Shown: positions 7,413-16,099, numbered from the stretch's first letter. The stretch is DNA of 23,086 nt from Chrysochromulina tobinii (GCA_001275005.1 JWZX01001527.1:1-23086); one strand, 5' to 3'. A program made the numbers and translations. The notes: generated by a model from the sequence alone, not told the origin.

Positions 7413-10400
7413 TTACTCCACGTCAACCTCCCGTCTCGTCGTGAGCCCTTGTAGATGGATGGCCACCTTGTGCAGTGTCACCTCCTCGTCCCTGAGTGCG
7501 TGTGCGACGGCCTCCGCCGCGTCTGGTTCCTTCGTGACCATGATGAGGAAACCGCCGCCACCCGCGCCCGCGAGCGCAGCGCCATGGACGAGCGGCTGTA
7601 GCTTGGACATCATCTTGGTGATGGATGCGGGCTCGGCATCGCACATCTTCTTCTTCTGCGCCCAGTAGGTACCAAGGCACTTGCCTACCGCCGGGATGTC
7701 GGCCGTGCGCAGCGCCTCCCGCAGCGCCACCGCATTGTTGACGAGGCCAGCGACGTTGGCCATGATGGCGGGATTAGCAGAGTACCAGCGGCGAAGCACG
7801 TCCTGAAGCAGGTTGCGCGCGAGGCGGGTCTTGCCCGTGTAGATGAGCTGCAGGTGGCGGTTGAGGAGTGCGATCGTCGCCTCAGGCAGCGGGATCGCCT
7901 CAGTCTTGACTACGAGAGGCAGCGACGGCAGGGACTGACACACTTTGATGCCAGGAAAGACCCCCCCCACTTGATCTTGCCAGCCGCCCCCGGTGGTGAG
8001 CATCTGCTCAACTTGCGACACCGCGTGGACGAGTGCCTCCGGTGTATAGTGCTGCCCAGCAACGAACCCAACGCAGCCAATGAGAGCGGCCGCAAGGATG
8101 GAGCTCGTTCCGAGGCCGGAGCCCGTCGGCAGGTTGGACCACGAGGTGATTTCGAGGCCGCCGCCGCCGCGCCGCAGCTGCTCCTCGAGGGATTCATTCG
8201 AACCAAGCTTGGCCAGGCCACAGAAGAGCACGACGGTCTTTGGCAGCGCTCCAGGCGCCAGAGGCGAATTGTGATCCGCGAGGTGCTCGAGTTCGGTACA
8301 CTCGATCGGCCCCTCGGTCGGGTCGATGGTGATGCGAAGGATAGGCTCGGCAATGCGCCGGGCCTTGGCTCCAATGGGGCACGTACCATCGATCTCGATG
8401 GCTGCGTTGACGACCGTGCCTCCCTCACGGAACTCGTAGCAGATTGGTGGCGTGTCAGACCAGCCGCCGGCGAGGTCGATGCGCGCGGGGCTCTCGCAGA
8501 TGACCCACTCCCCTACCGGCGTCGGTCGCGTCGGCGTCACATCGACGACGCACGTGCGTACGCAGAAGGAGATGCACTCGCCCACGGCGCCCTCGTAGTG
8601 GCGTGCCGCACGCACAAGCATCCGGGGCTCATCCGAGGCGATCCACTGCGCCCGAATGACGGCAAGAGATTCGACTGCCGCCGCGACCTCGCCGCGGCGC
8701 AAAAGGTGCAGCGGCGCGCGCCACTGCTGGTTGGCTGCGGGCCCTGAGCGCAGGCCCCCGCGCGTACCCGCACGAAGGGCGAGCGCATCCGCCATGGCGG
8801 CGAATGCTCTCGCGGCGAGCTGCGGCGTCGACTCAGAAGCCAGGCAGTCAAGCTTGTCGAGGAGCTCCTCCAGCCGCTCCCGGCTGCCGCAGGCGAGCCG
8901 CTGCAGCTCTGGCCGCACGTATGCGGGCTCGGGCTGCACGAGCTTGTCGCAGAGCGAGCGGAGGGCGATGGAGACGGAGAGATGCGCGCGGTAGGCGAGC
9001 GTCGCGACCACATCGACAGAGGAAACACCCTCTTCGAGAGATATACGGGGGGCGCTGCTCCACTCGGCGGGCGGTCTTCCAGCGCCAGCGCCTCCCGTGC
9101 AGTCGAGCATCCAGCTGACGCCCGTCCAGAGCCACGACTGGCTCGACGCCTTGTACACGGGATAGAGGCGAGCGCGCCAGAGCGTGAGCGGCCCACCCAT
9201 CGGCCAGAGGTCCGAGGCGCCGATGCACCCGCCTCGCTGCTCAACAAAGCGCTTAGCCGCCTCCTCGTCGTGAAGGTTGAGCGGCAGCACCAGCATGAGA
9301 GCGCGCGCTCCGCCACCGTACTCACCGTCACCACCACCCATGCCGCCGCCACCACTGCGGCCACCACCCTTTCGACCTGTACGTCCGAACTTTTTAGTGG
9401 CGGCGACGGCATGCGGAAGCTCCGGGGCGCCCTCATTACGGAGCAGCACCTCAAATGCCTGGACGCCCTCAGGCCAGCACACTGCCGAGCACGAGTGGAT
9501 ACCCGACAAGAAGGCACCCTTGCCAACGACTGTGCCAGAGGGGAGTTGACAGTGCTCTACGGCGCTGCTGCTCCCGAGGGTGACGAAACCTTCAAACATA
9601 CAGTTGGTCGCCGCGGCCACGCTGCCCTCTGGTACTGACGCCACGACGCTCGGGTGCGCGTGGCACGCCGTCAGCCGCGCCCCCGTCCATGCGACCTCCG
9701 CCGCCGCCGCCGACGTCGGCGCCTCGCCATCGAACAGCAGAGGCGAAGGGGAGACCAGATGGCGCTGCAGCGCGGAGGTCGAGCGCATGTAGACGTATTT
9801 GCCGGTGGGCGCCACGTGCAGTGCGAGCGCCGACGAGTCGTCTGGAGGGCGGAGGCTCGCCCATAAGATCTTCCGAGCCGCCGCGGATCGGCCGGGCTCG
9901 GTCGCGGGCTGGGCGAGGAGGGTCTCGAGGGTGGCGCCGGCACAGAGGGGCACGAGGAGCTCATTGTGCAAGGCGAGGGCAAGGGAGGGCGCGCCGCTAT
10001 CGATGCCGATGTACGTGCACGCATCGAGGGGCGGCCTTGCGTGCAGCTCGAGCAGCTTGAACGCGGTTGGAGCATTGAACCAGATCATGCCCGTGTACAC
10101 GGGCACGCTTCCCGACGCGTCGGCGAGCGACGAGAGGCGCTCGCGGCTGCCGCGATAGACGACCGAAGCGAGGCGGGGCGTGGCGGATGATGGCGTCATC
10201 GCCTGCGTGCAAACGCCGTGCTCGATCGCCTCTTCAAGCGGCATGGGCACCGCAATCACGGCTCCCGTTCCTCGTGCGTCTAGCTCGAGCCAATCCAGTG
10301 CCGTGGGAAGCAGGACGAGAGAGTCGGTGCTTGCAACGACAAGGCCGGGCGGTGCACTCGCAAAAAGGCGAGTCACGCTGCGCAGCGTCCATTCGGCCGA

Positions 10401-10790
10401 CGTGAGCACGTCCGGCCCCGCGTCGCTGGCGATTGGCAGCATGGTAAGAGCCTGCGAGAGGCAAGGATGTGCCGAGCCTCCTCGCGGCGCAGTGCCCACC
10501 TGCAGCACGAGAACGCGCGCGTCCCTCAGCACTGCGTCATTCATGGTCGAAAAACCGCCCCTCGCCGACAGCTCTTCGCTGAGCGTGAGTATCGTGTTGA
10601 GGAGTGCCGCGCCGGCGCCCACTCGACCAGGTGCTGCCCACTCAACCTGCTGAAGGGTCGGGGCAGCGTCGGGGACCGCGATGAGGATTGCATCGTTGAG
10701 CGAGCCGCGAAGCACGCTGCAAACGGCATCCGCCAGCTCCTGCGTGGGTGCGGTGACAGCAACTGCGTCCCATGATCGTCTCATCATCAT
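7413..10790 (-). CDS. FKGP: Bifunctional L-fucokinase / GDP-L-fucose pyrophosphorylase
   Basis: Start chosen at the ATG at 10790 (three Met codons in a row, 10790-10782; upstream only GTG); about 1125 residues, close to plant FKGP. The enzyme phosphorylates free L-fucose and then makes GDP-fucose, the donor for fucosyltransferases, in the cytosol. The N-terminal half fits the fucose-1-phosphate guanylyltransferase family, with VGAGAALLNTIL at about 57-68 standing for the usual GSGGAT..L. The C-terminal half is a GHMP kinase: ESPARIDLAGGWSDTP (about 760-780), PTGSGLGTSS (about 887-896) and GAGGGG (about 1073). A Gly-rich linker (GRKGGGRSGGGGMGGG) lies near residue 480-500. The usual GGxSxR nucleotide-binding loop near residue 100 is altered (see findings), so the kinase half is surer than the pyrophosphorylase half. 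No intron is needed. Confidence 0.9.
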   Translation of the reverse strand: MMMRRSWDAVAVTAPTQELADAVCSVLRGSLNDAILIAVPDAAPTLQQVEWAAPGRVGAGAALLNTILTLSEELSARGGFSTMNDAVLRDARVLVLQVGTAPRGGSAHPCLSQALTMLPIASDAGPDVLTSAEWTLRSVTRLFASAPPGLVVASTDSLVLLPTALDWLELDARGTGAVIAVPMPLEEAIEHGVCTQAMTPSSATPRLASVVYRGSRERLSSLADASGSVPVYTGMIWFNAPTAFKLLELHARPPLDACTYIGIDSGAPSLALALHNELLVPLCAGATLETLLAQPATEPGRSAAARKILWASLRPPDDSSALALHVAPTGKYVYMRSTSALQRHLVSPSPLLFDGEAPTSAAAAEVAWTGARLTACHAHPSVVASVPEGSVAAATNCMFEGFVTLGSSSAVEHCQLPSGTVVGKGAFLSGIHSCSAVCWPEGVQAFEVLLRNEGAPELPHAVAATKKFGRTGRKGGGRSGGGGMGGGDGEYGGGARALMLVLPLNLHDEEAAKRFVEQRGGCIGASDLWPMGGPLTLWRARLYPVYKASSQSWLWTGVSWMLDCTGGAGAGRPPAEWSSAPRISLEEGVSSVDVVATLAYRAHLSVSIALRSLCDKLVQPEPAYVRPELQRLACGSRERLEELLDKLDCLASESTPQLAARAFAAMADALALRAGTRGGLRSGPAANQQWRAPLHLLRRGEVAAAVESLAVIRAQWIASDEPRMLVRAARHYEGAVGECISFCVRTCVVDVTPTRPTPVGEWVICESPARIDLAGGWSDTPPICYEFREGGTVVNAAIEIDGTCPIGAKARRIAEPILRITIDPTEGPIECTELEHLADHNSPLAPGALPKTVVLFCGLAKLGSNESLEEQLRRGGGGLEITSWSNLPTGSGLGTSSILAAALIGCVGFVAGQHYTPEALVHAVSQVEQMLTTGGGWQDQVGGVFPGIKVCQSLPSLPLVVKTEAIPLPEATIALLNRHLQLIYTGKTRLARNLLQDVLRRWYSANPAIMANVAGLVNNAVALREALRTADIPAVGKCLGTYWAQKKKMCDAEPASITKMMSKLQPLVHGAALAGAGGGGFLIMVTKEPDAAEAVAHALRDEEVTLHKVAIHLQGLTTRREVDVE

Positions 10791-11377
10791 CAAGCGTGTA
10801 CGAGCACCTGCTCCAGCTGCTGTCGAGTACCCGGTAAACTCCTCTCTTTCCCACACTGCACGCTGTTTGACGCTCGGGCAATGCCGCTTCGCTTGTCACT
10901 TCACTTTTGTGAAATGTTTTTATGCTGCCCACATCGTCGACCCCTCCTTTCTCATTGTGAATTGCACGCGCCCCGGGAAAACGCTCCGAGCCTTTTAAAG
11001 GATGGTGGTGCCGTGTGATTCGCCCGTTCGAGGTGGGTGAATACCGTATGTTAATAATATGAGGTTAATAATATGAGGTGGGTGAGTTACCGGTAGGTGT
11101 CCCGTGTTTGACCCGTGTCCCGTGTGTGTCCCGGCTCCCCCCGGTGTCTTGCTTATATGTCTTGCCCGGGTGTCTTACCGGTCGTTAGGTGGTGAGTGTT
11201 GCTGTTCTTTTTGGCTTCTGTTCCGTGGTTCTGTTTCCTTGGTTGTCTGTTATCTGTTGTCCGATGGGCACACGATTCACACAATTTCGAATTTGTGTGT
11301 AAATCTGGTATCTGACGAAACCGCGGTACTAGAGGCACAACTCAATCGAAGCTCGCAAGAACTGGAGAGCGGAGTCC
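10791..11377. other. Intergenic region with local direct repeats
   Basis: These 587 bp lie between two minus-strand genes: the 3' end of the FKBP gene and the 5' region of the fucokinase gene. On the minus strand TTTAAAAG near 10991-11001 is a weak TATA-like element about 200 bp upstream of the ATG. A 14-bp tandem repeat sits at 11050-11077, flanked by two GAGGTGGGTGA copies, then GTGTCCCGTG-rich sequence at about 11095-11135. I see no gene. Confidence 0.55.
11050..11077 (+). repeat. 14-bp tandem repeat, two copies, with flanking GAGGTGGGTGA pair
   Basis: GTTAATAATATGAG occurs at 11050-11063 and exactly again at 11064-11077. GAGGTGGGTGA lies on either side (about 11029 and 11075). Confidence 0.9.
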
Positions 11378-12284
11378 TCAAAGCTCGTCCTTGGCCGGTG
11401 GCTTGTTGCCCTTCGGTCCGCTAAACTCCTCCCACGACACATGGTTGTCCTTGTCTTTGTCCTCGTTCTCCATCAGGCCGGGGGGCAACTCCCACGTGTC
11501 CGGGTTCTGCTTCTTAAAGTGCATCAGGAGCTCTGTGGTAGACAGCTTCCCATCTTCATTGAAGTCGATTTCTTTGAAGAGGTTGGGCTCAGGTCCACCC
11601 ACCGTGATGCTGATCACCTCCACGTCAAAATTGAGCGTGGCGCCTCCCGGAATGTCGGACATGCCCTTGGAGCCGTAGCCCATCTCAGGCGGAACCACTA
11701 GGGTCCACTTGGCATTCTTGCACAGGCCGATGAGGCCCTTATCCCAGCCTGGAATCACTCGCCCGACGCCAATCTTTGTATCGAAGACGCCGCTGTCATA
11801 CTGCATGCCCTTGTTGCCAGTGGCCGATGACTCGTCCTAGTGGCAAGATCATTGAAGACAATCGGTGAGCAAGACGCCGCGCGCGGACACTGAGAAGGGC
11901 GGTGGCTCGAGAATGGCTGCGCACGATTTTCAACGTATAGCGCAAGCTAATCTGGTCGCCGACCTTGACCCTGTCAGCATCAGTGCACTCCTTGGGGCCA
12001 CTGTTATACGTAACCTTGAGCTGCCCGGCGCCGCTGTCCTCGACATCGCTCACCTCGAATGCAGCTTGCTCGCGCTTTGCGAGTGCAGCCTCGCGCTTTT
12101 CCACCTCGAATGCCGAGGACGCCTTCTCCACCTCGGCACGCAGCCAGGCCAGGTGTTTGGCTGAGGATGACTCGAATGCCGCCAGCTCATCCCTAGCACG
12201 CTGCAAGTCGGCTGCAAGCTGGTCGACCTTCAGCTCGGCGGCCGATGCGGTTGCAGCAAGCACAATTAGCCAGCGTAATGACAT
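11378..12284 (-). CDS. ER-luminal FKBP-type prolyl isomerase with two EF-hands and KDEL (two exons)
   Basis: Coding exons are 12284-11925 and 11836-11378, giving 272 residues from the ATG at 12284 (upstream only TTG). The product should catalyse prolyl cis-trans isomerisation of client proteins in the ER, possibly under Ca2+ control. Residues 1-16 (MSLRWLIVLAATASAA) form a signal peptide. Residues 17-85 are a charged, heptad-like coiled coil. The FKBP domain (about 88-200) is split by the intron after RYTLKI; key parts are SGVFDT, GRVIPGWDKGL, VVPPEMGYG and IPGGATLNF. EF-hand loops are at 211-222 (DFNEDGKLSTTE) and 246-257 (DKDKDNHVSWEE). The protein ends KDEL, the ER retrieval signal. FKBP7/FKBP14 of animals have the same FKBP-EF-EF-retrieval layout, without this N-terminal coil. 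The 5' region is shared with the divergent actin-related gene. Confidence 0.9.
11837..11924 (-). other. Intron of the FKBP gene
   Basis: On the minus strand the donor GTGCGC follows codon ATC (Ile120) and the acceptor CACTAG precedes GAC (Asp121). It is phase 0 and 88 nt long. Splicing joins RYTLKI to DESSATG and restores an uninterrupted FKBP fold; without it the frame drifts into Arg-rich nonsense. Confidence 0.85.
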
Positions 12285-12624
12285 GGGAACCGGTCGCGGA
12301 TGAGGATCAGAGCACAAAAGCGCGGGTGCGAGTCAGAGAGGTGCGGCAGCGCGCATGGTCGGCGACGTGTTTTAATGATTCGTTACGCTCTCGGTATTCG
12401 ATTAGACCGTGGAGAACATCCGGAAACACCGACGGCCGATGGGAACTTGTGGGCGCAAAAATTTGAATTTGCATGGTTGGTTCTGGTATTTGACTACATG
12501 TAGGGTTCGATGGTAAGTGCCGACCTACTCATATAAAACACCCGACCCTTTCACAGCAAACTTATGTGACGAATCTCACCTCTCCTTTTGGAGTCTGGGA
12601 GCCAGACCCTTGTTCGCTCGCGTC
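12285..12624. promoter_or_regulatory. Divergent promoter region, FKBP (-) and actin-related gene (+), with TATA box
   Basis: These 340 bp separate two divergent start codons. TATAAAA at 12532-12538 on the plus strand lies about 90 bp upstream of the ATG at 12625 and suggests a start site near 12560. ATGTGA at 12564-12569 would be a minimal start-stop element if transcribed. No clear TATA box is seen for the FKBP side. Confidence 0.5.
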
Positions 12625-13842
12625 ATGCTTACTGGAAAAGGAGGCGACCTTTTGGTCGCGTGCTCTACTCATCAGCCTGCTGAGCCACCCTCGCCGTTCG
12701 CTCAAGTCATGGCTTTGCTCATGGCTCAGCATCCAAGGCTCGGCGTCGACAGCCCGGCAGCAAAGCTGACCGTGGACTGTGCCCAGCGCATCCTGCTCGA
12801 GCTGACGCCTGCGATAGTAGTCGACATGGGCTCTGCGTTATGCAAGGCGGGGTTCGTATGCGGCCGAGAGCGGCCGAGCATAATCTTCCCAACGATCAAC
12901 TGGGAGGACGCGGAGCGCGTGTGGCACCACCTCTTCTTCGACCAGCTGCATGTGCGGCCTAATGAGCGTTCCGTGTTGCTCATCGAGCCGCCGCTCAACC
13001 CGAGGGCGAATCGCGAGCGGTTGGCGCAGCTGCTATTCGAGACATTTCACGTGCCGGCGCTGTACGTGGCGCTTGGCGCTGAGCTCGTGCTCTTCCGCAC
13101 GGGCCGCGCCACGGGCGTGGTCGTCGACTCGGGCGAGGTCGCAACGTACATTGTGCCCATCTCTGAAGGCTTCGCAATCCCGCACGCCATACGGCGCGTC
13201 GACGTGGCAGGCCGCGACGTCAATCGTCAGCTTGAACAACTGCTGCGGAAGGCGCGGCGTACGCCGCTGCCCGCACGCCTGCTCGGGGATCAAGCAGCTC
13301 TCGGGGACGTCGTGCGCGACATTAAGCAGCGGCACGCGTACGTTGCTCCCTCATCTCGTTTCGATAGTGCGTGGCATGAGGAAATGGTGCTCGCCGCGAC
13401 AACCGAGGACGGCGACGACGGCACACCGACGGTGCCTTATCCGCTGCCTGGCGGCGGCGTCCTCGAGCTTCGCGGCGAGTTGTGCGCGTGTGCGGAGGGC
13501 CTATTCGACACTTCTGCCTACGGCCTCGCCGACGCCACCCTCAGCGCGATCACGGCGTGCACAGTCTATGAGGCGGAGGCACGCAACAAACTATGCGCCA
13601 ACATTGTGCTCAGCGGCGGTACGACCATGTGCCGCGGCTTTGCGGAGCGATTGCACGAAGAGCTGGCCGGTCTTGCACCATCGGCGCCAATCAAGGTGGT
13701 GCACGCGGCCGCGGACGGCATATGCGCCAGCTGGGCTGGCGGCGCGAGCTTCGCGGCGCATCCGAGCTTTAAAGACAGCAAGTTGATTCACAGGTGGATA
13801 GCGCGCAAAGAGTATGGTGCAGAGCCAGGCGAGGTGCCCTGA
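12625..13842 (+). CDS. Divergent actin-related protein lacking the D-loop
   Basis: Start ATG at 12625, the first in-frame ATG after the TATA box (alternative 12709, also in good context); 405 residues. Actin landmarks are in order: DMGSALCKAG (67-76, phosphate loop 1), WEDAERVWHHLFF (93-105), EPPLNPRANRERL (121-133), VVVDSGEVATYIVP (165-178, phosphate loop 2), AGRDVNRQL (195-203), NIVLSGGTTMCRGFAERL (326-343) and IARKEYG (392-398). After FPTI (88-91) the sequence jumps straight to NWED, so about 45 residues of subdomain 2, including the DNase-binding loop, are missing. The Gln and His that activate water in actin are Gly151 and Tyr175 here, and the hydrophobic-plug segment is about five residues short. 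A ~60-residue N-terminal extension has no actin counterpart. ATP binding is plausible; polymerisation and hydrolysis look unlikely. The ARP class is not assignable by eye. Confidence 0.85.
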   Translation: MLTGKGGDLLVACSTHQPAEPPSPFAQVMALLMAQHPRLGVDSPAAKLTVDCAQRILLELTPAIVVDMGSALCKAGFVCGRERPSIIFPTINWEDAERVWHHLFFDQLHVRPNERSVLLIEPPLNPRANRERLAQLLFETFHVPALYVALGAELVLFRTGRATGVVVDSGEVATYIVPISEGFAIPHAIRRVDVAGRDVNRQLEQLLRKARRTPLPARLLGDQAALGDVVRDIKQRHAYVAPSSRFDSAWHEEMVLAATTEDGDDGTPTVPYPLPGGGVLELRGELCACAEGLFDTSAYGLADATLSAITACTVYEAEARNKLCANIVLSGGTTMCRGFAERLHEELAGLAPSAPIKVVHAAADGICASWAGGASFAAHPSFKDSKLIHRWIARKEYGAEPGEVP

Positions 13843-14239
13843 ATTTCGGGGGTAGGAACATGAAATAAGCATGATGGTGATCCATGATGGCCTCGAATGG
13901 CCGCGCTCGCGGCAGCGTGCGATCTAGGATGTATTGGAAAGAAAACTAACCCGGAGTAGGAACCCGTGCGGTGCGGAGAGCGAGCCCCGAGCCGAGCGCC
14001 TCAGGTCCGGTCCAGGCCCAGCACAGCCGTCCCACAGCGTCGGCACCGCAGCGAGGCCGAAAACGCCGATAATGCCGCGCCCATAGCCGTGCCGTGCGAA
14101 AACGCCGCGCGTGCCCGCGCGTGGGGCGGGGCGCGGCACGTCCGGACCGTCTTAGCGACACGACGGCGGATTCGCCTCGCCAAAATCCGTTTTCATCGGC
14201 CATCTCCCGCAGCACACGTTACATGTACCGGTCGTGCTT
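13843..14239. other. Intergenic region between convergent genes
   Basis: These 397 bp lie between the stops of the actin-related and ABCG genes. The right 300 bp are very GC-rich with small repeats around GAAAACGCCG. TGTAA lies on the minus strand at 14219-14223, about 20 nt past the ABCG stop. A GATGGCCTC-containing patch at 13884-13902 resembles the ATG11-like intron repeat. I see no coding gene. Confidence 0.5.
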
Positions 14240-16099
14240 TTATTTCCTCAGGCGGCGGGCAATGATGACGGTGGCGAGGATGCGGAAGAAGATGACGAAG
14301 CCGACGAGGATGCCAATATTGGCCCAATAGTCGCTGAGAATGGAGCCGGTCACAACGGGCAGCCCGAGCCGCGTTCGTAAGATCTCATCGCCCGTCGAGA
14401 GGCCCGTGGCGAGGGGCACGTCAAAGGTGCGCTCGATGAAGCTGGCCGAGGCGAGCGCTTGCCACGCGTAATTGAGGTAGTTGATGTACGTGAACCAGCG
14501 GAAGATCCAAGACATGTCCTGCTGGTTGACGAAGAAGCCCGAGAGGAGGGCCATCGGCATGATGGATCCCGGCGTAATGAGGGTCGCAATCTGAGTCGTC
14601 GGCGCCAAGCCGCTCAGGAAATAGGCCCACGAGTTGGTGGCGAAGACCACGAGAAAGAGCGCGAGGTAGAGCATAAAGAAGCGGCTGACGTCGGACTCAG
14701 AGCTCTCCCCTTTCGTCTGCCAGCTCAGCGTCGTCATGTTCCCCATGATCGCGAGGAAGAGGAGCGGCGGCACGACCAGCAGCGGCAGCTCTGTGATCAG
14801 CTTCGCAGGCACGTACGCCCACGGAGAGTACCAGTTGTTACGGCACTCCTTCTGCACCACATCGAATTCGGGCAGGATCGCAATGACCACCGGAAGCGCA
14901 CTGGTGATGGCGAGGAAGATCATCGAGAAGACGAGCAGGCTGATGATTTGGTTGACGCCCGTCGCGCCGTTGCCTATGTCAAAGTACAGGACGCCCACGA
15001 TAAGACTCACGCCAACTGCCGATCCCACGCGGATCCTGGCCAGAAGCGGGTCGCGCCGCATTCCGAGCAAGTTGCGGCGCACATGCGCATACATCTGAAT
15101 GGCGCGAGACGCCGGATATGCGCTCGCCGTGCGCCGCGCTGGCAACAGCGACATCTTGGCATCGGGCGCACGTTGCGCGTCCTCGGGCACCATGCTGCCC
15201 TCGAGGTACGCTGCTCGGATGGCCGCCGTGTTCATCACGAGCACCTCGAACATGAAGTCGGCAGGATTCTCGAGCGCAGGGCACACGAAGCCGGCGGCGG
15301 CGAAGAAGGCGACTGGCTGCGCGCCAAGCGCCACTGGACCTTGGTAGCAGATCTGGCCACGGTGCAGTAGCAGCAGCCGATCGAAGGTGAAGAAGGCCGC
15401 CGCCGAAGGCTGGTGGATCGTAGCGATCACGGTGACTCCGCTGGCGGCGAGGTTGGACAACCTCCGCACGAGACTCATGGTATTCACAGCGTCCAGCCCG
15501 CTCGTGGGCTCGTCGAGGTAGAGCAGCGATGGGTTGCCGCACAGCTCGAGCGCCACCGACAAGCGACGCTTCTGGCCGCCGGAAATGCCCTTGTTGCTTC
15601 CGGGATGGCCTATGAGGACGTCTCGGCACTCTTCGAGGCCGAATTGTGAGATCAGTGTTGTGACGCGCGCCTCGCGATCCTGCGTGGGTAGCCCAGTCTT
15701 AAAGAGGGCCGCGTCCATGAGCGCCTCGTGCACCGTCAGGGTTGGCGTGAGCAGATCATCCTGGGGAACAAACGCGGAAATTTGTCGCATCGTGGCCCGG
15801 TCAAACGGGTGGTTGTTCACGGTGATGGTGCCGACAGTCGGCTTGGTGACGCCGGTGAGCGCGTTCAGCAAGGTGGTCTTTCCGCTCCCTGAAGGACCCA
15901 TCACAGCCCAGGCCTCATCAGGACCAAAGATGCCCGACACAGAGTCCAGGATTCTCTTGGTGCTGGGCTTGCCGTGGTCGCCCTTGATGGGCACATCGAC
16001 GCTCACTTGATCAAACACGAGCTGTATCTGCGGCGGGATGGAGGTCGCTGTATCGGCCACCGAGACAGCCACCACGGGATGGAGGTCGATGCCGGCCAT
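14240..16099 (-). CDS. ABCG (White/WBC-type) half transporter
   Basis: Start ATG at 16099 in good context (gacATGG); upstream in frame are only TTG and then a stop at 16181-16183. The 619 residues are of normal half-transporter length, with the ABCG order of ATPase first, membrane domain second. Walker A GPSGSGKT is at 68-75, the Q-loop Gln at 113, the signature SGGQKRR at 173-179, Walker B SLLYLDEP at 191-198, and the H-loop His in IHQPS at 229. From about residue 350 the ABC-2 type domain has about six hydrophobic segments (e.g. VGSAVGVSLIVGVLYF, ISLLVFSMIFLAITSALPVV, FFMLYLALFLVVFA, WANIGILVGFVIFF). ABCG half transporters dimerise to export lipids, sterols or small hydrophobic compounds; substrate and membrane cannot be told. 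All core ATPase motifs are intact. No intron. Confidence 0.95.
   Translation of the reverse strand: MAGIDLHPVVAVSVADTATSIPPQIQLVFDQVSVDVPIKGDHGKPSTKRILDSVSGIFGPDEAWAVMGPSGSGKTTLLNALTGVTKPTVGTITVNNHPFDRATMRQISAFVPQDDLLTPTLTVHEALMDAALFKTGLPTQDREARVTTLISQFGLEECRDVLIGHPGSNKGISGGQKRRLSVALELCGNPSLLYLDEPTSGLDAVNTMSLVRRLSNLAASGVTVIATIHQPSAAAFFTFDRLLLLHRGQICYQGPVALGAQPVAFFAAAGFVCPALENPADFMFEVLVMNTAAIRAAYLEGSMVPEDAQRAPDAKMSLLPARRTASAYPASRAIQMYAHVRRNLLGMRRDPLLARIRVGSAVGVSLIVGVLYFDIGNGATGVNQIISLLVFSMIFLAITSALPVVIAILPEFDVVQKECRNNWYSPWAYVPAKLITELPLLVVPPLLFLAIMGNMTTLSWQTKGESSESDVSRFFMLYLALFLVVFATNSWAYFLSGLAPTTQIATLITPGSIMPMALLSGFFVNQQDMSWIFRWFTYINYLNYAWQALASASFIERTFDVPLATGLSTGDEILRTRLGLPVVTGSILSDYWANIGILVGFVIFFRILATVIIARRLRK

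Noticed and set aside
11018-11045. Possible tRNA T-arm (CCCGTTCGAGGTGGG)
   Set aside because: The stem needs G-T pairs and no matching acceptor or anticodon arm is found upstream.
7413-12284. A secretory or glycosylation gene cluster (fucose activation, ER FKBP, secreted vWA protein)
   Set aside because: The genes have separate promoters and mixed orientation in a eukaryote-like genome; a shared theme is not evidence of a functional cluster.
13966-14265. Possible small gene between the actin-related and ABCG genes
   Set aside because: It is Arg/Ala-rich, overlaps the ABCG 3' end and has no motif; it looks like chance in GC-rich DNA.
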